64,000 bases of DNA from CAYYYG01 sp964591375 (GTDB taxonomy: Bacteria; Patescibacteriota; Microgenomatia; UBA1406; GWC2-37-13). Positions 1 to 7,920 of this stretch are shown in pieces. The translations under genes were made by a program, and so were the position numbers. The first letter of the stretch is position 1; every line of letters begins with the position of its first letter. The notes beneath the pieces were generated by a model. That model saw nothing but the letters and a program-made list of their open reading frames with translations, ran no database searches and had not been told where the DNA came from. The stretch spans positions 1 to 64,000 of the forward strand of contig CAZQAU010000001.1 in NCBI GenBank assembly GCA_964591375.1, given 5' to 3'.

Positions 1-60
1 TTTTTTATTGCAGATTCTGCATGTCCAGGTCGAGTTTGTAAGATTTGCCTTACAAAAGGT
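1..60 (+). repeat. Dispersed direct repeat, copy A
   Basis: The unit starts with a T6 run and ends in TTTGCCTTACAAAAGG (44-59). It matches copies at 484-543 and 630-690. The spacing from the T run to the core is 43, 43 and 44 bases in the three copies. The core contains a small inverted repeat, CCTT-acaa-AAGG. The copy begins at the first base of the window, so the array may continue to the left. Confidence 0.75.
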
Positions 61-73
61 TTTTTGATTTTGA

Positions 74-98
74 GTATACCTTGAGATATATGGTATAC
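74..98. repeat. Short inverted repeat GTATACC...GGTATAC
   Basis: Perfect 7-base arms at 74-80 and 92-98 are separated by 11 bases. They lie between repeat copy A and the CACGTG palindromes. The repeat could form a hairpin or bind a dimeric protein; no function is shown. Confidence 0.6.
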
Positions 99-154
99 AA
101 AAGTATAAAAATCCTCCATTCAAAATCCTAAGGAACGTTTCGAATTTTGTGAAC

Positions 155-191
155 CCACGTGGTTGCGTGACAACTTGGTCACGTGACAACT
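155..191. promoter_or_regulatory. Paired CACGTG palindromes with direct repeats
   Basis: CCACGTGG (155-162) and GTCACGTGAC (178-187) are perfect palindromes centred on the same hexamer, about two helical turns apart. The 10-mer CGTGACAACT also occurs twice (166-175 and 182-191). CACGTG is the E-box recognised by eukaryotic bHLH factors. Two such sites plus a direct repeat in a non-coding, locally GC-richer patch suggest a protein-binding cluster, such as an origin or enhancer. The role is inferred. Confidence 0.45.
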
Positions 192-483
192 CCCAAAAAC
201 CCTGATGGGGTCGCCAACAGTTGGTTCGAAGACTTTGGATCCAGAACAGGGTCGACAACGCTAGATTACAGGCAGACCTTTATCTTTGAAATTTTTTGGT
301 GAAAATAGCGGCAAACGATAGATCGTCCTAGGGTTTCTACAAGAACCTTCTCTTAGTTTTTTGATTGGACGACTTTTTCTAAGGACTTTTTCGATCCCAA
401 ATATTTTACTTCGTTACTCAACTTTTCCTTAGGATCTTGAATGGAGATTTTTTCCCACTCAAAATCCTTAGGAAAACCAAAAA

Positions 484-543
484 TTTTTTATCACGAATTA
501 TTACTCTGCAACGCAAGTTCAGACACTTTGCCTTACAAAAGGG
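484..543 (+). repeat. Dispersed direct repeat, copy B
   Basis: Starts at a T6 run (484-489) and ends in the identical core TTTGCCTTACAAAAGG (527-542). The middle portion has diverged from copies A and C. A CAAAATCCTTAGG-like segment lies just upstream (about 458-470) and a related one at about 119-131. Confidence 0.75.
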
Positions 544-629
544 TTTTGGTTTTTGTATAGAAAAAAAGTTAGATGAAAATCTTAGATCTCCATTCAATTT
601 TAGTATGAAAATTTTGTAAAGTCAAAAAA

Positions 630-690
630 TTTTTTATTACGGATTCTTGTTTTCCAGACAAAAGTTTGTACGATTTGCCTTACAAAAGGT
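630..690 (+). repeat. Dispersed direct repeat, copy C
   Basis: Starts at a T6 run (630-635) and ends in TTTGCCTTACAAAAGG (674-689). It is the closest relative of copy A: both also share the bases GTTTGTA just before the core. It ends immediately before the stop codon of the 693-1007 gene. Confidence 0.75.
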
Positions 691-692
691 TT

Positions 693-1007
693 TTATTTTT
701 TTACATGATATACACGATTTTTTGGTTTTTTCTGTTTTGTGTTTAATTGTTGATTGTAAACACGATCTTTTCTTGTCAAGTAGTCAAGCACCAGCAAAAA
801 CGAAAAGACCAATCCAATAAGCAAATAGATCACATCCCTGATAAACCAGTATGCAAATTCCATTGGAGCCTTATGAGATTCCAAAATAGCCGAGACATAA
901 ATGCCATCTACCAATCCTATAATCAATGCACAAAAAATTGGACCAATGGAACGAACGACACATTCAGCAATGCCCCTGTCTATTATAGTCTGGGTGTTGT
1001 ATTGCAT
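693..1007 (-). CDS. Small two-pass membrane protein, unknown
   Basis: This 104-residue protein starts at the first ATG of its frame; a longer frame would need a TTG. It has two hydrophobic stretches, roughly residues 20-42 (SIGPIFCALIIGLVDGIYVS) and 53-75 (FIRDVIYLLIGLVFSFLLVL), followed by a basic, lysine-rich tail of about 28 residues. A TATACTATAT element lies some 30 bases upstream of the start. I do not recognise a family. The layout suits a small virion-membrane or host-membrane protein, with the charged tail probably on the cytosolic side. Confidence 0.55.
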   Translation of the reverse strand: MQYNTQTIIDRGIAECVVRSIGPIFCALIIGLVDGIYVSAILESHKAPMEFAYWFIRDVIYLLIGLVFSFLLVLDYLTRKDRVYNQQLNTKQKKPKNRVYHVKK

Positions 1008-1091
1008 TACAAAAATTAAAAGGTTTATTAAATATAGTATAAAATACAAAAATCATGACAAGTTATATCTTGTTAAAAACAGGAAATAACT

Positions 1092-1400
1092 TTATCGTAT
1101 AATCAGCACTTCTCCATCAGCCAGAATCATTGCATTTCCATTCATTTGTTTCTGAGATACTTTATGTCCTTCCTTTAAAGGGAATTTTGTGTGTTTGAAC
1201 GTATCCAATGATGTAAAAGTTTCCATAGGTTTATCTTGAGTCTCTGCGTTTTCATTCAAGATCCCCACATTTTTCCCATCATCGTATGTAATGACATGTC
1301 CTCTGCTAGAGACTTCTTCCATACTGCATACTCTTTCCATCATTTCTGCCTCAGTCATTTCTTTTTTCTCTTCTTCAAACCCGTATTTGTTCAAATACAT
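1092..1400 (-). CDS. Small hydrophilic protein, unknown
   Basis: This 102-residue protein starts at the ATG of MYLNKYGFEEEKKEM; the frame upstream only offers a TTG. It is soluble and mixed in charge, with an acidic N-terminal helix (EEEKKEMTEAEMMERV) and then a probable beta-rich half (HVITYDDGKNVGIL, GNAMILADGEVLII). No family is recognised. It is divergently arranged with the gene at 1532, and the two share the intergenic stretch 1401-1531. Confidence 0.5.
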   Translation of the reverse strand: MYLNKYGFEEEKKEMTEAEMMERVCSMEEVSSRGHVITYDDGKNVGILNENAETQDKPMETFTSLDTFKHTKFPLKEGHKVSQKQMNGNAMILADGEVLIIR

Positions 1401-1531
1401 TTTTTTACTTGGTTTTCTTTTTGGAAGTAAATGCCAGAAAATCAAAATTTTTTATTCTTAATTAAAATTTTTGTTTTTTGCCTCAAAAAATTGTTAGTTT
1501 CTAAAGTCAATGGTCTTGGCGGAAATTGAAA

Positions 1532-1972
1532 ATGAATACCGTAGAATTGTTTGAAATGACATATGGTATCAATTTTGCAGTCCTTTTGATATTGTTTGGG
1601 ATTATCGGTTATATGTCATATATAAAAGATGACAGTCAACGATGGCTCAAATTGTCGGGTATATTGCGATTGTTTTTATGCATGTATGTTTTATACATGT
1701 TTTGGTTGTTAATTGTTGCAAGTCCTATTTTAGCAAAAGAAAGAGAAAGCATAAATGGTCAATATATGCCCACCCGACCTGATAGTCAATGGTTTGGGAC
1801 AGTGGATGTCGTATACAGATGGGAATTTGTAAACAATGAACTCAAAATCAAAATATTGTATTATTATTTCAATTTTTCGGAAAAAGAAATGGAAGGGCTT
1901 GCAAAAAATTATAGCGCAATGAGTGTGGGAAATCGAATCAAAATGATTGACGAAAGGAAACTTAAATATTGA
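1532..1972 (+). CDS. Two-pass membrane protein, unknown
   Basis: This 146-residue protein starts at the ATG of MNTVELFEMTYG. It has two transmembrane stretches (about residues 12-33 and 43-69) and a soluble C-terminal domain of about 75 residues with a WFGTVDVVYRWEF segment that looks beta-stranded. It converges on the kinase gene. A polyadenylation-type AATAAA (2000-2005) lies in the short gap of about 30 bases between the two stop codons. Family unknown. Confidence 0.55.
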   Translation: MNTVELFEMTYGINFAVLLILFGIIGYMSYIKDDSQRWLKLSGILRLFLCMYVLYMFWLLIVASPILAKERESINGQYMPTRPDSQWFGTVDVVYRWEFVNNELKIKILYYYFNFSEKEMEGLAKNYSAMSVGNRIKMIDERKLKY

Positions 1973-2005
1973 TGTTTTACTTAGACAAAAAGTATTGTAA
2001 ATAAA

Positions 2006-2767
2006 TTACAACTCAAATTCGTTCAGAATTTTTTCCAGGATGTTCATGACGTTTTTCATTTGTTCATCATCAGTCCCATCGGGATTGGTGTATGTATATA
2101 CATGCATATCCGTGCCATTGACGCTTTTTGTAAGGATATCTGTTTCTCCATTGAAACACAGCGCAGTATCATGTTCATCATATACTTGCTTCAAGTATTC
2201 CTCTGCAAGCCCCTGTTCGAAATCGCGGTTTCTCTTCTTGATTCGTTCCATGCATACTTTGAAATCAGGTCTAATGTAGACATAGTGTGATATTTTCACT
2301 CCAAGCAGTCTGCGGAACGTGTCCCAAATTTCATCGTAATAATCGTATTCCGATTCAGTCATGAACCCGCATTTCTTGGCTACGTTTGCAAACAATTTGT
2401 CTCCCAGAAAGGTGCGTTCTATGATAACAATCACTTTCCTTTTTTTGTCTTGTGATACATATGCAAGGGCTTCATTGATAATTTTTTCAATGGCAATTGT
2501 TCGTTTGTTTAAGACGGTTGTCTGTAACAAATACGATTTTTTGTAGGGGTCCGTTGCAAAATCCGTTAGAATTTCTCGAAAGTCTTCAACAGGTTCCTGC
2601 ATGCAAAAAATGGCATATTTTTGATCTGTAGCAATAAATTCTGATGCGAGTCCATTGGAAATAAGCTCCTGGAGTTTCTTGACAAATTCTGATTTCCCTG
2701 CTCCAATTGGGCCTTCTACGCCTAAAAACGATATTCTTTTAAATCGTTCATCAATCTGATGCGCCAT
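2006..2767 (-). CDS. Deoxynucleoside kinase
   Basis: This 253-residue protein of the dCK/dGK/dNK family phosphorylates deoxynucleosides with ATP and so raises dNTP supply for DNA replication. What is visible: a P-loop GPIGAGKS (residues 19-26); an EPV motif (58-60) that contacts the nucleoside; a VIIERTF segment (E117-R118), the family's ERS-like motif; and a RIKKRNRDFE stretch (175-184) matching the arginine-rich lid. The length is typical for the family. Such kinases are common in large DNA viruses, including herpesviruses and poxviruses. Substrate preference cannot be read from sequence. It lies directly downstream of, and on the same strand as, the terminase exon, and may sit inside that gene's intron. 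Confidence 0.85.
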   Translation of the reverse strand: MAHQIDERFKRISFLGVEGPIGAGKSEFVKKLQELISNGLASEFIATDQKYAIFCMQEPVEDFREILTDFATDPYKKSYLLQTTVLNKRTIAIEKIINEALAYVSQDKKRKVIVIIERTFLGDKLFANVAKKCGFMTESEYDYYDEIWDTFRRLLGVKISHYVYIRPDFKVCMERIKKRNRDFEQGLAEEYLKQVYDEHDTALCFNGETDILTKSVNGTDMHVYTYTNPDGTDDEQMKNVMNILEKILNEFEL

Positions 2768-2802
2768 CTGCTACGTTGATTATTTTTCCTTATCAAACTT
2801 GA

Positions 2803-3573
2803 CTAACTCAGTATTTTAAATTTTGTACTTAAAAGTATATTTATTTTAAAATCGTACCTTTTCAAAGAAAAAACTACCTCTTCAGTCCCATACACAAACA
2901 CAAAAAACAATATAATAAAATAGATACTTATCTGTTTGTTTGAGGGGTAGAAATCAAGCTGAGATATCTGGTCACCAAATATTGGATGGATCTCCATTCG
3001 CTCTTGCTTGAAGCCTCTGCTTGCAATTAATCTTAAATAACCAGAGCTCATAAGATTTTTTGCCACTGCATCTCTAAGATTCCCAGAGGCACGCTTTCCA
3101 GTGGAGAAAGTGGCCTGCTTTGACCCTTCTGCAACCATAGCAACTGCACATTGAGCAATACTTACTGCAACTGTTTTCCCCACTCTTCTTGGAGCAGTGG
3201 CAATAGTTTGCATATTTACTCCATCCCATCCAAACTCTTTACACAAAGCAGGCCCTATTATATCCCAGTCATCTCCTAAAAGAAAAGGGGCTAAAGCCTG
3301 CGTGATATTGGCTACAAATCGGCGCTGGAATCGGTTGAGCCGCCATTTGAAACAATTATGTGTCAAGTATATAAACGTTCTGAATATATGCTCTTTGGTA
3401 ACTTTGAACGTAGGCTTTGATAGTGTTGAAGAGAATTTTTTTATGTATGCTTCTTCTCTTGTGGGAATATGATGAATTTGTAATTTGGTAACATATTGAG
3501 CTTCTGCATCCTCTGCGAAGGCGGCATATACATTTGAATAAGATGCAATAGTGTCTGCGATTTCTGGCGGCAT
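2803..3573 (-). CDS. Terminase large subunit, ATPase part (probable first exon)
   Basis: This is the motor that drives DNA into preformed capsids in herpesviruses, mirusviruses and tailed phages. Residues 81-134 (RFQRRFVANITQALAPFLLG, then ATAPRRVGKT) match the adenine-binding and Walker A region of large terminases; herpesvirus terminases carry a very similar VPRRHGKT. The recognisable homology ends at LDFYPSNKQ (residues 207-214). In the family, an RG-containing stretch and the Walker B acidic motif should follow, but here the frame runs about 40 more residues of hydrophobic, low-complexity sequence to a stop at 2803. The break falls exactly at a CAG|ATAAGT splice-donor-like site (2926-2934). 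Walker B and the nuclease domain are not found in the window. Read as exon 1 of a spliced gene; truncation is the alternative. Confidence 0.75.
   Translation of the reverse strand: MPPEIADTIASYSNVYAAFAEDAEAQYVTKLQIHHIPTREEAYIKKFSSTLSKPTFKVTKEHIFRTFIYLTHNCFKWRLNRFQRRFVANITQALAPFLLGDDWDIIGPALCKEFGWDGVNMQTIATAPRRVGKTVAVSIAQCAVAMVAEGSKQATFSTGKRASGNLRDAVAKNLMSSGYLRLIASRGFKQERMEIHPIFGDQISQLDFYPSNKQISIYFIILFFVFVYGTEEVVFSLKRYDFKINILLSTKFKILS
2926..2934 (-). promoter_or_regulatory. Candidate splice donor of the terminase gene
   Basis: On the minus strand the bases read CAG|ATAAGT, the major-spliceosome consensus CAG|GTAAGT with A in place of the first G. U2-type AT-AC introns with this kind of donor are known. 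A conventional GT (GTATCT) lies four bases further on and is an alternative donor. The site coincides with the point where terminase homology ends. Confidence 0.4.
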
Positions 3574-3766
3574 TATATAGTATAAAAATCCTTAATATAT
3601 GCACTGATTTTTTTTGTGGGGAAGAACTTAGGGATGTTTTATACGTGTTTCATATAAAAAATACAAACATATAAATATACTACGCAAATTGATAACAATG
3701 AAAAAATATGTACGCTTTTTTGGAAAAAATAAAAAATATATTAAAGACTATATTGGCAAAAAGAAT

Positions 3767-6700
3767 TTATGACTGCTCAGGAACTTCTTGGAAGCCTTGT
3801 TCCTCGAATTCTTCGTCTTGTAATGACATTTCTTGTTCGTACAATTGCTGGCCTTCAGTAGAGCTTTCTCCAGACATTCGTTGATACATAATAAAGAAAA
3901 TAACACCTAAAATTATAAGAATAGCTGGTATTCCAAATACTAAAGACAGCCACCATAAGTTATGTCCAGAGCTGCTGCTGCTGGAATCTGTGTCTGATGT
4001 TGAAGATGTGGACGAAGTTGTTTCCGTGGTAGTAGTTGTAGTGGTTGTGGTAGTAGTAGTGGTAGTTGTGGTAGTAGAAGTAGAAGTTGAGCCTTCACAA
4101 GGATTTATTAAAAATCCAAGTGCAGTCAAAATAGAGCCTTGGCCAGACAATCGATTGGAAGGCAAGGACAAATTGTCTTGGAAGTTGCTGGGGAATACAT
4201 AGGTAGGTGCACCTACTCCTGCAGCCAATCGAACTAATCCAAGTCTAGCAGGGTTTCCAGGGTCATTAGGATCGGCCATATCAAGTAAAGTAAATAATCC
4301 AAATCCATATTGGAATCCAGTAGGATTTACAATAGTATCAGTTCCTCCATGATCCAATATGATATCAAATCCTGGTGCAGGTACACCAAGGTTTCCAACC
4401 TGAGCTACTACCACACCTTCCAAATACCAGGTAATCATATTCGCAGCTTTGTTGTATTCAATCGCAAGATTGTGCACATTTGAGGGGCTTCTGCTTGCTA
4501 CACGTTTAGTAGAACTAAAAGCTCTGTAGTTGCCCAATGGTCCTCCTTGTCCAAAAGGCAATCTTTCATAGAATGCCCAGATTCCTTCATTGGTAAGGAA
4601 AAAGTCTGCCACTATAAAAGTATCAGGATCCAAGCTGTTAAATGCACACGAAGCCAAACGGAAATCGTCATTTGGATTGATTGGAGGAGGAGCAACAAAC
4701 GGATTCAACTCGGTTTTGAATGTTTGGCATCCAATTTGCATTCGTCCTCTAATGCTACTAAATCCGGAATCAGGGCCCTGTTTGGGCAAGTTGTAAATAA
4801 GAGACTTTACATGATCCAAACCTCCAGTAGGACCTTGTGGGGTAGTTACTGCATATGGGTTAAGAGCTTGGGTGAATCCACCTCCATCTATCATAGTAAT
4901 TGTACCAGATACCACAGGAGTAAATTGATATACGAAACCTTCGGTTCCACTTGTTTGAGGTTCAAAGGGATGATCAAAATGATGGACAATATATCCATCG
5001 CATTTTTCTTGGACAGTACTAGGAATATCCCAAGTAGTAGTGTATGAAGGAGAGCTAGTTGTAGATGAAGAAGAGCTTGTCCATACCAAAGTATTGGAAA
5101 CACATTCTCCATTCTCTGGATTGCATCTTTCATTGACATCGCATTCAGTATGTCCAGATGGGCTTACATGACAGTGTCCCACACTATTGCAGCGGCCTCT
5201 AGTGCATTGATCTCCACAAGGATAACAATTTGTTCCAACTGGCAAAGAAGTAATGTCGCACCATCCGTTTACACACAAAGGAAAAGCGCATCCTTCATTC
5301 AATCCAAACCCGTTTGGAACAGATAACGTATCAGAAACAGTGACAGAACAAACTTGAGAAACGCTTGCATTGACCCCAGGGGTAACTGACATTTGTGGCA
5401 AAATGTTTGTACATGCCAAACAAGTTTGTGATGGTAATTCTATGTGTGTTACTGTTGGAGAATCATCTCCAAATTTCAAATCAAAAGGAGTATTACATCC
5501 AGTGGCAATAGGTCTGCAAGTACTTGCAGCAGCACACCATCCACATCCATTTGCTGCTACACATGCTCCGCATGTGAGAAGGCTGGGACAATTGCCAGGA
5601 TCAATAGGATCCAAAGTATTAAAGCTAGAAGGCACACACAAACCATTATTGGGATTACAAGTTTCGTTCAAAGCACAGGAAACAGGAGTTCCTAACGATA
5701 CGCATTGAGATTCAGCATTGCATGCTCCAGGATCGCATTGATCACCTCCAGTAGAGCAAGGGAATGTAATAGGATTGCTTATAAGTCTACAATAGTTATT
5801 GACACATGTAGGAAATTGGCAACCATTTGGAGTAGCCATATCTCTAATACAAACATTCGAAATCGAGACTGTGGGACTAATGGCAAAAGCAGCATCATAT
5901 TCGCATTTAATACAGGTTCCTTGAGCAATTTCAAAATGAGGGCTTCCAACAATAATTTCTGAAGCGGGACAGGTTTGTCCTCTCAAAAGACAAGCTCCTA
6001 CGTTGGAACACCATCCACAAGCAGGGTCTCTCGAGCAAGATTCACAATGACCCCATTGTGCACAGCCAGCAGGAGGAGCAGGTAAGATACATTCTCCAGT
6101 TTGGGGATCACACGTTTGACCGTTAGGACAAGGAATATTAGGCGAAGGTACTGGAATAACAGCCTTTCCAAGACCATCACAAAAATAGTTGGTGCAGTCT
6201 CCAGAACAGTCTTGGTCAGTAGACGGATTGCCGTAAAATTGGTAAATAAGAGAACAGTTTCCATATGCACATACTGGAGTAACACAGTCTTCAGTTTGAG
6301 AAGGATAAATCGGACATACTGTGGAAATAGATAATCCATTATATGGAACAGATTCTGCGACACAAGGAGTGGCAGTTCTGACAGGATATTCATAACGCCC
6401 ATTCAATGCAGCAATCTGGGAATTAGGCGAGCCAATGGTATTGATGGAAGGACATGCAATGCCTAATGCTTCGCAATAAGGACCAGGTCCTCCTGCAGCT
6501 GATGGACACCAACCACAAACTCCTGCTGGTTCTGTGACACAAGATTGGAAGGTGGTAAAATTGTTGCAATAAATCAAACGCTTTCCTACAGTGCTTCTGG
6601 CAGAAAAGGTAAGATGTTCAGGGAATTTGTTGTTGGGAAGTTCTTTAATAATTGGAGCTACTTCAACACTTCGTTTAAGTACGGGCACATAGTTTCCAGT

Positions 6701-7618
6701 TTGAGGATCACATGCATAACCAGGAGGAGCAAACTGGTTTTTGTTGTAATTGGGAAACAAAATAGATCCAACGCAAAATCCTTGTTCGCATTTGTTTTCT
6801 TCGTAATAATTGTAGTAATAAACATCAAATCCTGGGGAATAGTCTCGTTTGTTTTCAGATGTACAATAACCTCCAGAACAAACACGCTGAACACAGTTAA
6901 CAAACACAATACTATTTGTAGTTGTTTCCCATGGGTAAATATTGGTGCAAGTTCCAACTATATCTTGGTCATTGCTTCTAGTACATTGAATTAAAGTCTG
7001 GACTGCATTAACACTACAATCCTCGAGAGAAGCCTCAAAGGTCATGCATTGTCTTGAAGATGGACACCATACACAGTTTTTGGTTAGATTTGCAACACAT
7101 TCGGAAGCAGTTGAAATGGCAAGACATTGTTCGTTTGTATAAGTGTCTGGTTGACAAGCAAGATTGGAAGGAAAACCGGACCATCTGTTTTGGATAGGAT
7201 TCCATACAGTAGGACAATTGTCACAAACGTCTCCAACTCCATCTCCATCGGTATCTGTTTGAGACGGATCGTAATCATCTGGACAAACATCACATGTTTC
7301 TCCAAACCCATCGTCATCATTGTTGGCCTGGTCAGGGTTGTAATATGTTGCACCAGTGAATTTATTGTAGAGCGGTTTGCCTGGAACGGGATTGCAATTA
7401 TCACATGCATCTCCTATGTTGTCTGCATCTGCATCTTTTTGGTCTGCATTGGGAGTAAATGGACAATTGTCGCATTGATCATAAATACCATCTCCATCTG
7501 TGTCAAGAGTGGTGTTGATTCCTGGACCATCAGGACAATTTGTGACATATCCATAAGTTGGAAAAGAGAGAAAAGCTACTACAGCAAGCAAAACAAAAAC
7601 ACACAAAATTTGTTTCAT
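3767..7618 (-). CDS. Giant type I surface protein: TSP3 repeats, PSI-like modules, lectin-like domain
   Basis: This 1283-residue protein has a signal peptide (residues 1-23), then thrombospondin type 3 calcium-binding repeats at about 37-135 (DTDGDGIYDQCDNCP, DADADNIGDACDNC, DTDGDGVGDVCDNC). At least four PSI-like cysteine modules follow, each built around a CxWC core (NCVWCPSS, VCGWCPSA, ACGWCSNV, GCGWCAAA) and separated by other Cys-rich stretches. At about 880-1130 lies a beta-rich domain with motifs such as FYERLPFGQG, ILDHGGTD and FGLFTLLD, which resembles the DUF6081/concanavalin-like group. A mucin-like Thr/Ser tract, one transmembrane helix (about 1221-1245) and an acidic 38-residue tail end the protein. 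It is probably a virion spike or adhesin. The modular make-up is typical of eukaryotic extracellular proteins, so exon capture from a host is plausible. Confidence 0.8.
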   Translation of the reverse strand: MKQILCVFVLLAVVAFLSFPTYGYVTNCPDGPGINTTLDTDGDGIYDQCDNCPFTPNADQKDADADNIGDACDNCNPVPGKPLYNKFTGATYYNPDQANNDDDGFGETCDVCPDDYDPSQTDTDGDGVGDVCDNCPTVWNPIQNRWSGFPSNLACQPDTYTNEQCLAISTASECVANLTKNCVWCPSSRQCMTFEASLEDCSVNAVQTLIQCTRSNDQDIVGTCTNIYPWETTTNSIVFVNCVQRVCSGGYCTSENKRDYSPGFDVYYYNYYEENKCEQGFCVGSILFPNYNKNQFAPPGYACDPQTGNYVPVLKRSVEVAPIIKELPNNKFPEHLTFSARSTVGKRLIYCNNFTTFQSCVTEPAGVCGWCPSAAGGPGPYCEALGIACPSINTIGSPNSQIAALNGRYEYPVRTATPCVAESVPYNGLSISTVCPIYPSQTEDCVTPVCAYGNCSLIYQFYGNPSTDQDCSGDCTNYFCDGLGKAVIPVPSPNIPCPNGQTCDPQTGECILPAPPAGCAQWGHCESCSRDPACGWCSNVGACLLRGQTCPASEIIVGSPHFEIAQGTCIKCEYDAAFAISPTVSISNVCIRDMATPNGCQFPTCVNNYCRLISNPITFPCSTGGDQCDPGACNAESQCVSLGTPVSCALNETCNPNNGLCVPSSFNTLDPIDPGNCPSLLTCGACVAANGCGWCAAASTCRPIATGCNTPFDLKFGDDSPTVTHIELPSQTCLACTNILPQMSVTPGVNASVSQVCSVTVSDTLSVPNGFGLNEGCAFPLCVNGWCDITSLPVGTNCYPCGDQCTRGRCNSVGHCHVSPSGHTECDVNERCNPENGECVSNTLVWTSSSSSTTSSPSYTTTWDIPSTVQEKCDGYIVHHFDHPFEPQTSGTEGFVYQFTPVVSGTITMIDGGGFTQALNPYAVTTPQGPTGGLDHVKSLIYNLPKQGPDSGFSSIRGRMQIGCQTFKTELNPFVAPPPINPNDDFRLASCAFNSLDPDTFIVADFFLTNEGIWAFYERLPFGQGGPLGNYRAFSSTKRVASRSPSNVHNLAIEYNKAANMITWYLEGVVVAQVGNLGVPAPGFDIILDHGGTDTIVNPTGFQYGFGLFTLLDMADPNDPGNPARLGLVRLAAGVGAPTYVFPSNFQDNLSLPSNRLSGQGSILTALGFLINPCEGSTSTSTTTTTTTTTTTTTTTTTETTSSTSSTSDTDSSSSSSGHNLWWLSLVFGIPAILIILGVIFFIMYQRMSGESSTEGQQLYEQEMSLQDEEFEEQGFQEVPEQS
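4024..4092 (-). repeat. Threonine-coding microsatellite
   Basis: Near-perfect ACN codon repeats encode an uninterrupted run of about 17 threonines inside the stalk of the surface protein, flanked by Ser/Thr mixtures. Tracts like this change length easily by slippage and are likely O-glycosylated. On the opposite strand they produce a spurious poly-valine open frame. Confidence 0.8.
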
Positions 7619-7920
7619 TTTTTTTTGTGTTAATATACTATTGTTTTCAAAGCTTGATTATATTTTTGTTTATCCTAATTTTTCTTTTTGGTTTTTAGAA
7701 TGTTTTTCCTTTTTCTGTGCCAAATTAAACCCGGTATTTAATATACGATATATTTTTTTTTTGAACACCAACTTTTTTTTGGGTCTAAAAAATTGGCAAG
7801 TAGGTTAGACTTTAGAATGGACAAAACTTAATATTCTATCCGTTAAAATATTTTCCAAAGTCGAAAGATTATTTGTTTTTTCTTTATTATAAATCATTTT
7901 TTGATGAGTATTTTTTTGTT
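7619..7920. other. Intergenic stretch with T-rich tracts
   Basis: About 300 bases between the upstream end of the surface-protein gene and the stop of the next minus-strand gene. It contains a TATACTATT-type element (7634-7642) just upstream of the surface-protein ATG and long T runs around 7751-7785. No gene, RNA or clear repeat is seen. Confidence 0.6.

Larger units (their letters stand above)
1..692. other. Non-coding repeat-bearing region at the left edge
   Basis: No convincing gene lies here; the only sizeable open frame (about 60 codons near 437-619) starts at TTG and lies across repeat units. The stretch contains three imperfect copies of a unit of about 60 bases, each starting with a T6 run and ending 43-44 bases later in the identical 16-mer TTTGCCTTACAAAAGG. 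It also has scattered copies of a short motif resembling CAAAATCCTTAGG, a GTATACC hairpin and two CACGTG palindromes. The part from about 120 to 300 looks richer in G and C than the surrounding DNA. Together this resembles a regulatory, replication-origin or repeat-boundary region. The function is inferred only from layout. Confidence 0.7.

Noticed and set aside
437..619. 60-codon open frame in the left-edge repeats
   Set aside because: It starts at TTG, overlaps repeat copy B and has low-complexity basic sequence; it is most likely chance.
3990..4202. Poly-valine open frame on the plus strand
   Set aside because: It is the antisense image of the threonine microsatellite in the surface-protein gene.
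5998..6402. 134-codon frame inside the surface-protein gene
   Set aside because: It is an alternative frame of the same strand with no motif; the main frame has strong domain evidence.
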